Below are positions 9,779 to 18,081 of a DNA stretch of 64,000 nt, in pieces. The DNA is from Crossiella sp. S99.2. Lineage in GTDB: Bacteria; Actinomycetota; Actinomycetes; Mycobacteriales; Pseudonocardiaceae. The notes beneath the pieces were generated by a model that worked only from the letters and a program-made list of their open reading frames with translations, was not told where the DNA came from and made no database searches. The position numbers and the translations under genes were made by a program. The first letter of the stretch is position 1. Each line of letters begins with the position of its first letter. The DNA lies in assembly GCF_023094165.1 (NCBI RefSeq), contig NZ_JALMDK010000019.1, positions 62,001 to 126,000 of the forward strand. Reading direction: 5' to 3'.

Positions 9779-10471
9779 TCAGCGGGTGGTGGCGGGGCGG
9801 AGCAGCGCGCCGCGGGTCAGCGCCGGGTCGAGTTCGGCGCGCAGCCCGGCCAGTTCGACGGCGAGCACCCCGGTCTGTTCGGCTTCCCGGAACTCGAAGT
9901 CGCCGCCGTCGCCGACGAGCAGCCGGAGCACCGGCAGGTCGGCCGGACGCACCCCGAGCACCACCTTGGTCAGCGCGGTGGCCCCGTTGGCGTGCGCCAC
10001 CGACGGCGGGTGCTGTGGCGGGTCGTAGGGGGTGACCAGGAACGGCGCCCGGTCGGCCCGCGGATAGGCGAAGCGGAACCTGGTCTGCTGTCCGTCCGGT
10101 TTGGTGCGGGTCCAGTTCACCACCCGGCCGCAGCCGGAACCGTTGGCACGCAACGCGTTACGCGTGTCGGTGAGCTGATCGTCGTCGACCAGCACGGCCA
10201 CGTCGCAGAAGCCCTCGGGCTGGGTGGCCCAGCGCACCATCCGCCGCCCGGCGCCCCGCCCGAAGGCGACTTCCAGTGGCCAGCGCAGGAATTTCGCCCC
10301 CTTGGGCGCGGTCAGCAGTTCCAGCACCGGCCCCTCGCGGAACCAGACGTGCGCGTGCAGCGCCTTGTCCTCGGCGGTGGCGTAGTGCACCTCAAAACCG
10401 ACCGACTGGTAGGCGGCGACCGCGCGCCGCAGATCATCGACCTTGATCAGCACATGGCTGCACCTGCTCAT
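9779..10471 (-). CDS. VOC-family (glyoxalase-fold) protein
   Basis: Function unknown. The 230-residue protein opens MSRCSHVLIKVDDLRRAVAA, the usual first strand and helix of a vicinal-oxygen-chelate module, and continues with YQSVGFEVHYATAED. A second, weaker VOC half follows from about residue 130 (ALTKVVLGVRPADLPVLRLL). VOC proteins include dioxygenases, isomerases and small-molecule sequestering resistance proteins. The ATG at 10471 overlaps the stop of the thiazolinyl imide reductase gene (ATGA). Co-transcription with the metallophore genes suggests a role in tailoring, binding or tolerance of the product, but nothing in the sequence decides between these. Confidence 0.8.
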   Translation of the reverse strand: MSRCSHVLIKVDDLRRAVAAYQSVGFEVHYATAEDKALHAHVWFREGPVLELLTAPKGAKFLRWPLEVAFGRGAGRRMVRWATQPEGFCDVAVLVDDDQLTDTRNALRANGSGCGRVVNWTRTKPDGQQTRFRFAYPRADRAPFLVTPYDPPQHPPSVAHANGATALTKVVLGVRPADLPVLRLLVGDGGDFEFREAEQTGVLAVELAGLRAELDPALTRGALLRPATTR

Positions 10472-11574
10472 CGGGTTCCTCTCGCGTCCTCGGCGGCCAC
10501 CGCGGCGAGCAGTTGTGCCACGGGCAGCACCGGCGGTTCCTCGGGGTGGATGGGTTGTGGCACACCGAGCCGGGCGGTCAGCGCGGACCAGGCGGTGGCC
10601 ACCCCCAGCGCCCACTGCCCGGTGCGGGCCCGGCGCGCGGGTTCGTGGATGTCCTGCACCAGCCGGTGCAACGCGGTGCGCACCGCGTCCGGCCACAACT
10701 CGGCGAAGACCTGGTGGAAGGTGCCGGCCTCCGGACCGAGCACGGTGGTGCTGGGCGTGGCTAGCCGTTCGCTGCCAGGCCCGGCCATGATCAGCCGTCC
10801 GGTGTCGTCACGACCGGCGTGCAGACGGGGTTGCCACAGCACCGGTCCGTGCGTGTCGGCCAGGCTGAGCACCCCGGCGTCGCCGCCGACGGTGATCCGG
10901 TGGAAGAAGTGCGCGTGGTTGTCCGCGTCGGCCGGATGCAGCTGGTTCTGCACCCGCAGCGTCACCGGCAGCCCGCCGACGGTGGCGTGCAGCGTGCGGT
11001 AGGGCTGGCCGTCCGGTCCGGTGGCCGCGCCGAAGCTGAACGGCCGCACCGAGCCCGCGATCCGGGCCAGGATCTCGACCAGCGGGTAGGCGACCTGGTT
11101 GGCGCAGGCGGCGTCGACGAACCGCAGCGGACCGGACCGCCGCAGCACCTCGACCGCGGCCAGGAACCGGCGCACCGGCGCGAGATCCGGGTAGAGCGTG
11201 TTGACCGCGTAGGCCGCGCCACCGCGTCGTGCCGCGCGCAGGTTGTCCGCGATCTCCCCGGCGTGCACCGGGTGCTCCTGCAGCACGTGCGTGCCGCGAC
11301 CCAGGAACGCCTGGGCCAGTTCGGATCCGGGCCCGCCGAGCAGTCCGGAGCGCACCACCACGCAGGCGAGGTCCACCTCGGGCACCTGCTCGACGGCGGT
11401 GTACAGCGGCACGTCGTGGCGGCTGGCGAGGTCGCGCGAGTACGCGCCGCCGGTGCTGAGCACCCCGGCGAGGACGAACGCGTCCGGGGCCGAGCGCACC
11501 GCGTCCAGGTAGATCCGCCCGAAGGCGGTTCCGGCGACCACGACCCGCACCGGTCGCGGCTGGGCTTCGTTCAA
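10468..11574 (-). CDS. Thiazolinyl imide reductase (PchG/Irp3-like, Gfo/Idh/MocA fold)
   Basis: In pyochelin, yersiniabactin and related pathways this NADPH enzyme reduces a carrier-bound thiazoline to a thiazolidine. The 368-residue protein has an N-terminal Rossmann segment (VVVAGTAFGRIYLDAV), the QEHPVH motif near residue 95-100 that replaces the usual EKP of Gfo/Idh proteins in this subfamily, and a C-terminal half ending near LLAAVAAEDARGTR. Length matches the family. The start codon is TTG at 11574, preceded by GGAGAAAG at good spacing; no better start is in frame. It is the first gene of the operon that leads to the Cys-activating NRPS, which fits a thiazolidine-containing product. A DtxR-type iron box lies about 70 bp upstream. 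Confidence 0.9.
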   Translation of the reverse strand: MNEAQPRPVRVVVAGTAFGRIYLDAVRSAPDAFVLAGVLSTGGAYSRDLASRHDVPLYTAVEQVPEVDLACVVVRSGLLGGPGSELAQAFLGRGTHVLQEHPVHAGEIADNLRAARRGGAAYAVNTLYPDLAPVRRFLAAVEVLRRSGPLRFVDAACANQVAYPLVEILARIAGSVRPFSFGAATGPDGQPYRTLHATVGGLPVTLRVQNQLHPADADNHAHFFHRITVGGDAGVLSLADTHGPVLWQPRLHAGRDDTGRLIMAGPGSERLATPSTTVLGPEAGTFHQVFAELWPDAVRTALHRLVQDIHEPARRARTGQWALGVATAWSALTARLGVPQPIHPEEPPVLPVAQLLAAVAAEDARGTR

Positions 11575-11642
11575 CGTGCTTTCTCCGAGGTAGACGGCGG
11601 GTAGGGGGTCAAGTTAGGGTCCCCTTTTGAACACTGTTTTAC

Positions 11643-11661
11643 ATAGGCTAGGCTCGCCTAA
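11643..11661. promoter_or_regulatory. DtxR/IdeR-type iron box
   Basis: The 19-bp sequence ATAGGCTAGGCTCGCCTAA matches 15 of 19 positions of the IdeR/DtxR consensus TTAGGTTAGGCTAACCTAA. It lies about 70 bp upstream of the TTG start of the thiazolinyl imide reductase gene, over possible -10 sequences read on the minus strand. Iron-loaded DtxR-family repressors bind such sites, so low iron should induce the operon (inference). Confidence 0.8.
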
Positions 11662-11749
11662 CTTCGCACCTCGCAGTCGTCGGCCCCTGGCAGGTTCGGG
11701 AGTTTGTCGGGCGACCAGCCAATCACCAGATCAGTCGCGCTCAATACAG

Positions 11750-11772
11750 TTGACAATGGCAATCATTGTCAA
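11750..11772. promoter_or_regulatory. Zur/Fur-family-like palindrome
   Basis: Perfect 9-bp inverted repeat TTGACAATG / CATTGTCAA with spacer GCAAT. It can be read as two overlapping 7-1-7 motifs offset by 6 bp (TGACAATGGCAATCA and TGGCAATCATTGTCA), the usual architecture of Fur-superfamily operators. Actinobacterial Zur boxes are of the TGAnAATnATTnTCA type. Position is about 176 bp upstream of the operon start. Zur is the likeliest regulator, but Fur/Nur-type proteins recognise similar sites. Confidence 0.6.
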
Positions 11773-11896
11773 TAGTTGGTGGCGTGCGTCACCGAACGGA
11801 AATCTGATGTTGTCCTTATGGGCAGACGTGCGGGGACTTTCGTCCTACGTCTGGGCGACGACGAGTAGCCGCCTCGGCGCGGTGGGCGAGAACTCA

Positions 11897-11916
11897 CGGG
11901 TAATATCGCTTACCCG
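11897..11916. terminator. Hairpin downstream of the glycosyltransferase gene
   Basis: Perfect 7-bp inverted repeat CGGGTAA / TTACCCG with a 6-nt loop. It lies 75 bp past the stop of the minus-strand glycosyltransferase gene and there is no T-tract. It could be a terminator or an operator. Confidence 0.35.
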
Positions 11917-11991
11917 CCAACACTTCCCCGCTGTCCATTGTGGATAGTGGCATTTGGTCTAATGTGGATGGACCATTCGGACCGGGGTGGG

Positions 11992-13617
11992 TCAGCGGCG
12001 GTGCAGCAAGGCCACGGTGAACCCGGTGATCCGCTCCACCTCGGCGAGGGCGAACTGGGCCTGCACCGCGGCGGCCTTGTCCGGGCGGGCCGGGAACGCG
12101 ACCAGTGCCGGGCTGCCCGCGAAGGGGTCCTGGCGTTCGCCGACGCCGATCACCCAGACCCGGTCCGCCCCGGCCAGCCGGGCGGCGTAGGCGGTGCTCT
12201 CGGTGCCGGCCAGGCTCGCGTTCGCGATCGGATCCCGGTCCAGGAAGACATCGCGCGGGCGGTCGGGGGTCCGCCAGTGGTAGTCCAGGGCGGTATCGGT
12301 GAACCAGAAATCCGGCCGGTTCGCGTACACGATCACGTCGCCCGCGCGGGCGTCCCGGCGCAGGCGGTCGGCGAGCTGGCGGTAGTCGGCGTACTGGCCG
12401 GGGCCTTCGGTGAACATGGCGTAGGGGTAGAAGGCCGCGTCGTGTGCGCCGGGGGAGCGGGCGGCCAGCTGGTCGGGCACGGTGCTCGCCGCGATGGCCG
12501 CCAGCGCGACGGCGAGCACGGCCTGTGGCCGCACCGCGGCGAGGGTGACGCCCGCGGCCACCACCAGCACCGGGAGCAGGAAGACCAGGTAGCGGGCGAA
12601 GAAGAAGGACGGTCCGGCCTGCGAGGCGGCCCACAGCACCAGGATCGGCACCCCGGCCACGGCGAGGATTCCGGCGGCCCGGCGGCGTTGCGGCAGCAGC
12701 AGGGCGGCCAGGGCGAGGGCGAGCACGATCCAGGCGGTGGTGGTGGAGCGGAACAGTTGCGGCCACATCATGCTGTCCGCGGGCGCGACCGCGGTGAAGC
12801 CGAACAGGTCGAGCAGGCCAGGCCGGGGGATCATGCCGACCGCGCCCTGCCCGCCGGAAAGGGACAGCACGGCCAGGGGTGCGGCGGGCAGTACGGCGAG
12901 CAGTGCGGTCAGGGCGAATCGCCACGGCCGCTGCCGCGCGGCCAGCACCAGCACCGCGTGCCCGGCCACGATGGCGAACGCGGTGAGCTGGGTGATGCCG
13001 ACCGCGGCCAGGGCCACGCCGTAACCCGCCCAGTGTCGCCAGGACGGCTCGTCCAGGGCGCGCAGCAGCAGGTAGGTGGACAGCGCGATGAACAGCATGA
13101 CGAAGGCGTAGGGCCGGGCTTCCTGGGCCATCCGGGTCACCATCGGCACCAGCGCGAACAGCAGTCCGGCGCACCACCCGGCCCGCGTGCCGAACCACCG
13201 GCCGGCCAGTGCGGCCACCACCGCCGCCGTGCCCGCGGCGGCCAGCAACGAGGGCAGGCGCAGGGCTACCTCGGAGTCGCCGAAGAGCGTCATCCAGTAG
13301 TGCAGGAACAGGTAATACGGCAGGTAGAAGGCGTCCGCGTTGGCGGTCATGGCGAGCAGTTCGGTCACCGTGCGGCGGGCCGCGCTCCAGCTGGCGAGTT
13401 CGTCCCGCCACAGCTGCGTCCCGCCGAGGCCGATCGCGCCAAGCAGCAGGGTGGTGAGGGCGGCGGCCAGCGCCGGAAGTCGTCGCGACCAGGGTGCGAG
13501 GTGTGGCGGGGCAAGGGTTTCCGCCAGAACCGGCGCGCGAGACGTCACGTAGTCGATCTTAGGAGCGGCGGCAGGTGGAACCCGATCGTCCTCACGATCG
13601 GGCGGTCGGGTCTGCAC
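11992..13617 (-). CDS. GT-C membrane glycosyltransferase (family 39/PMT-like)
   Basis: Likely transfers a sugar from a polyprenyl-phosphate donor on the outer face of the membrane. The 541-residue protein has about ten hydrophobic helices. The first extracytoplasmic loop carries WRDE (in GGTQLWRDELASW), the acidic motif expected of GT-C enzymes of the PMT/ArnT group. A C-terminal soluble part follows the last helix (from about residue 390). The start is unsure: GTG at 13617 gives a 40-residue, proline-rich cytoplasmic lead with no clear ribosome binding site, and a shorter start is possible. It is divergent from the GH27 gene. Acceptor unknown. Confidence 0.75.
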   Translation of the reverse strand: MQTRPPDREDDRVPPAAAPKIDYVTSRAPVLAETLAPPHLAPWSRRLPALAAALTTLLLGAIGLGGTQLWRDELASWSAARRTVTELLAMTANADAFYLPYYLFLHYWMTLFGDSEVALRLPSLLAAAGTAAVVAALAGRWFGTRAGWCAGLLFALVPMVTRMAQEARPYAFVMLFIALSTYLLLRALDEPSWRHWAGYGVALAAVGITQLTAFAIVAGHAVLVLAARQRPWRFALTALLAVLPAAPLAVLSLSGGQGAVGMIPRPGLLDLFGFTAVAPADSMMWPQLFRSTTTAWIVLALALAALLLPQRRRAAGILAVAGVPILVLWAASQAGPSFFFARYLVFLLPVLVVAAGVTLAAVRPQAVLAVALAAIAASTVPDQLAARSPGAHDAAFYPYAMFTEGPGQYADYRQLADRLRRDARAGDVIVYANRPDFWFTDTALDYHWRTPDRPRDVFLDRDPIANASLAGTESTAYAARLAGADRVWVIGVGERQDPFAGSPALVAFPARPDKAAAVQAQFALAEVERITGFTVALLHRR

Positions 13618-13711
13618 GTCCGGACGTTTGACGGGTTGTGCGGTTCTGTTTCAGGCTGTGTGATCGTGGGTGGTTTTGTTCTGGTTTTCGACGTGGAACA
13701 AGGAGGTTCCG

Positions 13712-15370
13712 GTGGGTCGAGGCTGGCGGAGAACACTGCTGACCACATTCGTGGCGGGGGCGCTGACAGCGGGGGGCCTGGTTGTGCTCGGCGGGCCACC
13801 GGCGGTGGCGGCGGAGAACGGGCTCTCCCGGACTCCGGCGATGGGGTTCAACAACTGGAACTCCACGCACTGCCGGGCCGAGTTCAACGAGGACATGGTC
13901 AAGGGCATCGCCGACATCTTCGTCAGCCGCGGCCTCAAGGACGTGGGCTACCAGTACGTCAACATCGACGACTGCTGGGCCGAGCCGCAGCGCGGCGCTG
14001 ACGGCAACCTGGTGCCGCATCGCACCCGCTTCCCCAACGGCATCAAGGCCGTGGCCGACTACGTGCACGCCAAGGGCCTCAAGTTCGGCATCTACACCAG
14101 CGCGGGCACCAAAACCTGTGATGTGCAAGGCTTCCCGGGCGGTATCGGGCACGAGGAACAGGACGCCCGGCTGTTCGCTTCCTGGGGCGTGGATTACCTG
14201 AAGTACGACAACTGCGGCGACCATCTCGGCCAGAGCGCGCAGCAGCGCTACACGAAGATGCGGGACGCGCTCGCGGCCACTGGCCGGCCGATCCTGTTCT
14301 CCTTGTGCGAGTGGGGGCAGAGCCAGCCGTGGCGGTGGGCCCAGCCGGTGGGCAACAGCTGGCGCACCACCGGGGACATCAGTGACAACTGGGGCAGCAT
14401 GCTCGGCATCTTCAAGCAGAACGTCGGCCTGGCAGCGAACGCGCAGCGCGGCGGCTGGAATGACCCGGACATGCTGGAGGTCGGCAACGGCGGCATGACC
14501 GAGGTCGAGTACCGCAGCCACTTCTCGTTGTGGGCCATGATGAACGCGCCGCTGCTGATCGGCGCGGACCTGCGCAAGGTGGGCCAGTCCACCTTCGACA
14601 TCCTGACCAACCGGGAGATCATCGCGCTGGATCAGGACGGTCTTGGCGTGCAGGCCACCGAGATCAGCGCCGACGGCGGGCGGCACGTGCTGACCAAGCC
14701 GCTGGACAACGGCGATGTGGCGGTGGCGCTGTTCAACGAGACCGGCGGCACCCAGACCATCAGCACCACCGCGAGCGCGGCGAACCTGGGCAATGCCAAC
14801 AGTTTCCGCCTGCGTGACCTGTGGACCGGTCAGGAACGCGACACCACCGGCGCGATCAGCGCCTCGGTTCCGGCACACGCCACCGTCGTGTACCGGGTCA
14901 GCCGCCAGGGCAACTTCGTCACCCCGCCCGCCGGGGTCAGCCAGCTCTCCGAGCTCGCCCCGTCGCTGGCCGCGAATGCCTGGGGCCCGGTGGAGAAGGA
15001 CCGCAGCAACGGCGAACGCGGTTCGGGCGACGGCACAGCGCTGACCATCGGCGGCACCCGGTACGCCAAGGGCATCGGTGTGCACGCGCGCAGCGAGGTC
15101 CGCTACCACCTTGGCGGGCGTTGCACCCGGTTGAGCGCCACGGTGGGTGTGGACGACGAGTCCGGTGATCGGGGTTCGGTGAGCATGGAAATCTGGGGGC
15201 CTGGCAGGCAATTGGCGAGTAGCGGGGTGCTGCGCGGCACCGACGGCGCGCGGACGTTGACCGCGGATGTCACCGGCCTGCAGTACGTGCACCTGGCCGT
15301 GCTGCCGACCGATGACGGCGTCGACTACGACCATGCGGACTGGGCCGAGGCCACCATCACCTGTACCTGA
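13712..15370 (+). CDS. Secreted GH27 alpha-galactosidase with C-terminal NPCBM domain
   Basis: Hydrolyses terminal alpha-galactosides (or, in some GH27 members, beta-L-arabinopyranosides) outside the cell. GTG at 13712 is chosen because AAGGAGG sits directly upstream and the protein then begins with a clean signal peptide (GRGWRRTLLTTFVAGALTAG, cleavage near AVAAENG). The catalytic domain starts TPAMGFNNWN. Catalytic residues are the Asp in YLKYDNCGD (nucleophile) and the Asp in WNDPDMLEVG (acid/base). A beta-sandwich domain follows, then about 140 residues of NPCBM type (KGIGVHARSEVRYHLGG), which binds carbohydrate. 552 residues; monocistronic, ending at a strong shared terminator. Confidence 0.93.
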   Translation: MGRGWRRTLLTTFVAGALTAGGLVVLGGPPAVAAENGLSRTPAMGFNNWNSTHCRAEFNEDMVKGIADIFVSRGLKDVGYQYVNIDDCWAEPQRGADGNLVPHRTRFPNGIKAVADYVHAKGLKFGIYTSAGTKTCDVQGFPGGIGHEEQDARLFASWGVDYLKYDNCGDHLGQSAQQRYTKMRDALAATGRPILFSLCEWGQSQPWRWAQPVGNSWRTTGDISDNWGSMLGIFKQNVGLAANAQRGGWNDPDMLEVGNGGMTEVEYRSHFSLWAMMNAPLLIGADLRKVGQSTFDILTNREIIALDQDGLGVQATEISADGGRHVLTKPLDNGDVAVALFNETGGTQTISTTASAANLGNANSFRLRDLWTGQERDTTGAISASVPAHATVVYRVSRQGNFVTPPAGVSQLSELAPSLAANAWGPVEKDRSNGERGSGDGTALTIGGTRYAKGIGVHARSEVRYHLGGRCTRLSATVGVDDESGDRGSVSMEIWGPGRQLASSGVLRGTDGARTLTADVTGLQYVHLAVLPTDDGVDYDHADWAEATITCT

Positions 15371-15374
15371 TCCG

Positions 15375-15406
15375 GTTGCCGCGGCGGGTCAGCCCGCCGC
15401 GGCAAC
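15375..15406. terminator. Bidirectional terminator hairpin
   Basis: Perfect 14-bp stem GTTGCCGCGGCGGG / CCCGCCGCGGCAAC with loop TCAG, between convergent genes. It contains the stop and last codons of the minus-strand pyroglutamyl-peptidase-like gene and lies 4 bp after the GH27 stop. Confidence 0.75.
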
Positions 15407-16621
15407 TCCTACCAGGGCCGCGATCTGCCCGACCACCTCGGCCCCGCGGCGCTCGAACTCGGCATCGGTCAACGCGCCACTCGCGGGCGTCCGGACGCCC
15501 GGCACGTGCAGGTGCCCACCCGGAACCCCTTGCGCGCCAAGCCCGATCCGCACCCGGTTCGCCCGGTACATGCTCTCGTTGGACAGGAAGTTCCCGCCAC
15601 TGCCCATTTCCGCCGCCACTCCCGGCGGTGGTGTGCCGTCCGCGCGGCACTCCGAGTTCCCGACGCCCGGCTGTCCCGGCCAGTAACAGAACCACTGGTT
15701 CAGCGACACCGGATCGGGCCCGGTAGCCGCCGAGATCATCCGCGCATGTGGCAGTGAAGTCTCCACAAAGGACAGTCCAGGCTGCGGAAATCCTTGCGCC
15801 GCGGGCACTAGTCCACTCCGGCCCACCTCGTTGTTGTCCGGCTGCCCACCTCGCCAGCCCGCCGCCCAGCGCTCGACGGTGAACCCGGCGCCCTGGCTGA
15901 TCGTCATGATCAGTGTCGGCGCGCGATCGGTCCGCCGGAACGCGGTCCCGAACGTCTCTTCGACCACGCCGTCGGTGAAGGCGTCCCACAGCACCGGCAG
16001 CACCACCGCCTCCGCCACCGCGGGTCCCTGGTCGGTGTGCACCACCGTGCCGTCGAGTCGCAACGCCGCCGCACCAGCCGGATTCCCACCGCGCAGGTCC
16101 GTGTCGCCAAAACCGAAGGGATCAAACCCGCTGACCAGCACCCGCCGCGCCACCCCTGCGGGCAGGTCCACCGACCGGACACCCCGGGCCGCCCGATCGA
16201 ACTCCCGCAGCAGCGCGGCCCGATCGCCGCCGACCCCGGGCCGCCACTGCCGCAGCAGCGAACTCATCCGCAACCGGGCCCAGTACAACGGACGATCATC
16301 CGCCACGCCCAGCGTGCCCATCCCGGGCCGTTTCCCTTGCGCCCGTTCGACCGCCCCGCGCCACAACTCCGCCCCGGCCGCCGCGGCAACACCCCGGACA
16401 CCGTTGGCACCCACCGAACACAGCCGCGCCCGGAACTTCGCGACCATCCCGTCGAACCCGCCAGCCGCGACGAGTTGATCACCGGTTCCGTTGCCCAGCC
16501 GGGATTCCTCGATGGTCACCGGGACCGAGGGGTCGAAACATCCCTGGGCCCCGGCCTCGCCGGCCGACCCGACCGGCAGGACCAACGCCGCCAGCGCGGC
16601 CACCCACACAGCTCTGACCAT
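15389..16621 (-). CDS. Secreted pyroglutamyl-peptidase I-like protein, probable loss of catalytic Cys
   Basis: Resembles the C15 pyroglutamyl peptidase fold but may not be an active peptidase. The 410-residue protein has a signal peptide (VWVAALAALVLPVGSAGEAGA), then about 140 residues of unknown domain, then the family motif SGFDPFG...GGNPAGAAAL near residue 165. The later GGHLHVP matches the region of the catalytic His. Where active enzymes have SN(T/V)AG-x-Y-V-C-N, this protein reads SNESMYRANRV, so the Cys aligns with Ala (codon 15560-15562). Extracellular location is unusual for this normally cytoplasmic family. Monocistronic. The fold assignment is from motifs only. Confidence 0.7.
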   Translation of the reverse strand: MVRAVWVAALAALVLPVGSAGEAGAQGCFDPSVPVTIEESRLGNGTGDQLVAAGGFDGMVAKFRARLCSVGANGVRGVAAAAGAELWRGAVERAQGKRPGMGTLGVADDRPLYWARLRMSSLLRQWRPGVGGDRAALLREFDRAARGVRSVDLPAGVARRVLVSGFDPFGFGDTDLRGGNPAGAAALRLDGTVVHTDQGPAVAEAVVLPVLWDAFTDGVVEETFGTAFRRTDRAPTLIMTISQGAGFTVERWAAGWRGGQPDNNEVGRSGLVPAAQGFPQPGLSFVETSLPHARMISAATGPDPVSLNQWFCYWPGQPGVGNSECRADGTPPPGVAAEMGSGGNFLSNESMYRANRVRIGLGAQGVPGGHLHVPGVRTPASGALTDAEFERRGAEVVGQIAALVGVAAAG

Positions 16622-16692
16622 GCCGCGATTCTGGCCACCACTTGTCAGGAACTCGTGAGGAACCTGTGGCCCCCAGAACAGCGCGCGCCGAC

Positions 16693-18081
16693 TCACTCCC
16701 CGGCGATGCGCCGACGCCGCCGCAGATACAGGTAAACCAGCGTCAGCCCCAGCACAAACGGGACCCCGGCCTGCCACACCGTGGCGAACTGCTCGGTGAA
16801 CGCGGTTCCCACCGTCACCGCCGCGACGAACAGCATCCCGCCGATCGTGGTGTACGGGGCCCCGGCCAACCGGATCGGCGCGGGCGCATCCCGGTGCTCG
16901 CGGCGGAAAGCGAGATGGCTGGCGAAGATCAGGAACCAGGTGCCGAGTGCGCTGAACAGGGCCAGGCCGACCAGGAACGGGAAGGCGGTATCGGGGGAGA
17001 GCACCGAGATCAGCGCGGCCAGGGCCAGGCCGATCGCGGACAGGCCCAGTGCGCGCCGGGGTGCGCCGTTGCGGCTGACCACGGCCAGGGCGGCCGGCGC
17101 GTAGCCGTCCCTGGCCAGCGAGTAGGTCATCCGGGCGGTGACGTACAGGTTGGTGTTCATCGCCGAGAGCACCGCGGTCAGCACCACGAAGTTCATCACG
17201 GTCGCCGCCGCGGGCAGGCCGGCCAGGCCGAAGACCCGGACGAACGGGCTTTCGGTGATCGTGCTGCCCGCGGCGACCTGCTGCCACGGCACGATGGTGA
17301 CCACCACCAGCATCGCCAGCACGTAGAACAGCGCCAGCCGGAGCACGGTGCGGCGGGCGGCGCGCGGGATGTCCCGGCCGGGGTCGCGGGATTCCGCGGC
17401 GGTCACCGCGATGGCCTCGGTGCCCAGGAAGGAGAAGGTGACCACGGTCAGCGACAGGAAGATCGCGCCGACGCCGTTGGGGGCGAAGCCGCCGTGCTCG
17501 GTCAGCGCGCCGAGACCGGTCGGTTGGCCGCCGGGCAGGCCGAAGAAGATGGCGGTCAGGCCGATCGCGATGAACGCGACAATGGTGACCACCTTGATCA
17601 TCGCGAACCAGTACTCGGCCCTGCCGAACAAGCGCACCGAGGCGGCGTTGACCAGCAGCATTGTCGCGGAGAAGCCGATCACCGGTAGCCACAGCGGCAG
17701 TTCCGGATACCAGAAGCGCAGGTAGAGCCCGGCGGCGACGGCCTCGCTGCCGATGTTGGTGACCTGCGAGGCCCAGTACAGCCAGCGCTGCACGAACCCG
17801 GCTCCGTGCCCGAGGTAACGCTGGGAGATGCTGCCGAAACCGCCCGCCTCGGGGTGCCGGACCACCATCTCGGCCAGTGCGTAGGCCAGGGTGAGCGTCA
17901 CCAAGGCGGCGAGCACATAGGCGATGATCACCGCGGGACCGGCGATCGAGACGGCCAGGCCGGAGCCGAGGAACAGGCCGGTGCCGATCGCGCCGCCGAT
18001 CGCGATCATGCCGATCTGTCTGCTGCTCAGCTCACGCCGGAGTTCTGGTGCTGGTGTGGCCACGTTGTCCGCACTCCTCAT
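16693..18081 (-). CDS. Amino-acid permease (APC superfamily, AAT/GabP-like)
   Basis: Proton-coupled uptake of an amino acid or related compound across the cytoplasmic membrane. The 462-residue protein has about 12 hydrophobic helices. It contains the APC signature of helix 1 (IGMIAIGGAIGTGLFLGSG) and the conserved helix-3 region YALAEMVVRHPEAGGF. It is transcribed divergently from the 18253-29034 catabolic-type operon, and the two starts are 171 bp apart across an operator-rich region. This position suggests that it imports the operon's substrate, most simply an aromatic amino acid or derivative (inference). Confidence 0.9.
   Translation of the reverse strand: MRSADNVATPAPELRRELSSRQIGMIAIGGAIGTGLFLGSGLAVSIAGPAVIIAYVLAALVTLTLAYALAEMVVRHPEAGGFGSISQRYLGHGAGFVQRWLYWASQVTNIGSEAVAAGLYLRFWYPELPLWLPVIGFSATMLLVNAASVRLFGRAEYWFAMIKVVTIVAFIAIGLTAIFFGLPGGQPTGLGALTEHGGFAPNGVGAIFLSLTVVTFSFLGTEAIAVTAAESRDPGRDIPRAARRTVLRLALFYVLAMLVVVTIVPWQQVAAGSTITESPFVRVFGLAGLPAAATVMNFVVLTAVLSAMNTNLYVTARMTYSLARDGYAPAALAVVSRNGAPRRALGLSAIGLALAALISVLSPDTAFPFLVGLALFSALGTWFLIFASHLAFRREHRDAPAPIRLAGAPYTTIGGMLFVAAVTVGTAFTEQFATVWQAGVPFVLGLTLVYLYLRRRRRIAGE

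Larger units (their letters stand above)
11575..11991. other. 417-bp intergenic control region of the metallophore operon
   Basis: No credible gene. The stretch is more AT-rich than its neighbours. It lies upstream of the minus-strand metallophore operon and downstream of the minus-strand glycosyltransferase gene, so any promoter here can only drive the operon unless an unseen small RNA exists. It holds a DtxR/IdeR-like box (11643-11661), a Zur/Fur-like palindrome (11750-11772) and a perfect hairpin (11897-11916). Confidence 0.7.

Noticed and set aside
8558..11002. Open frame of 814 codons on the plus strand
   Set aside because: Antisense to the binding-protein, VOC and reductase genes, all of which have clear domains and coupled starts.
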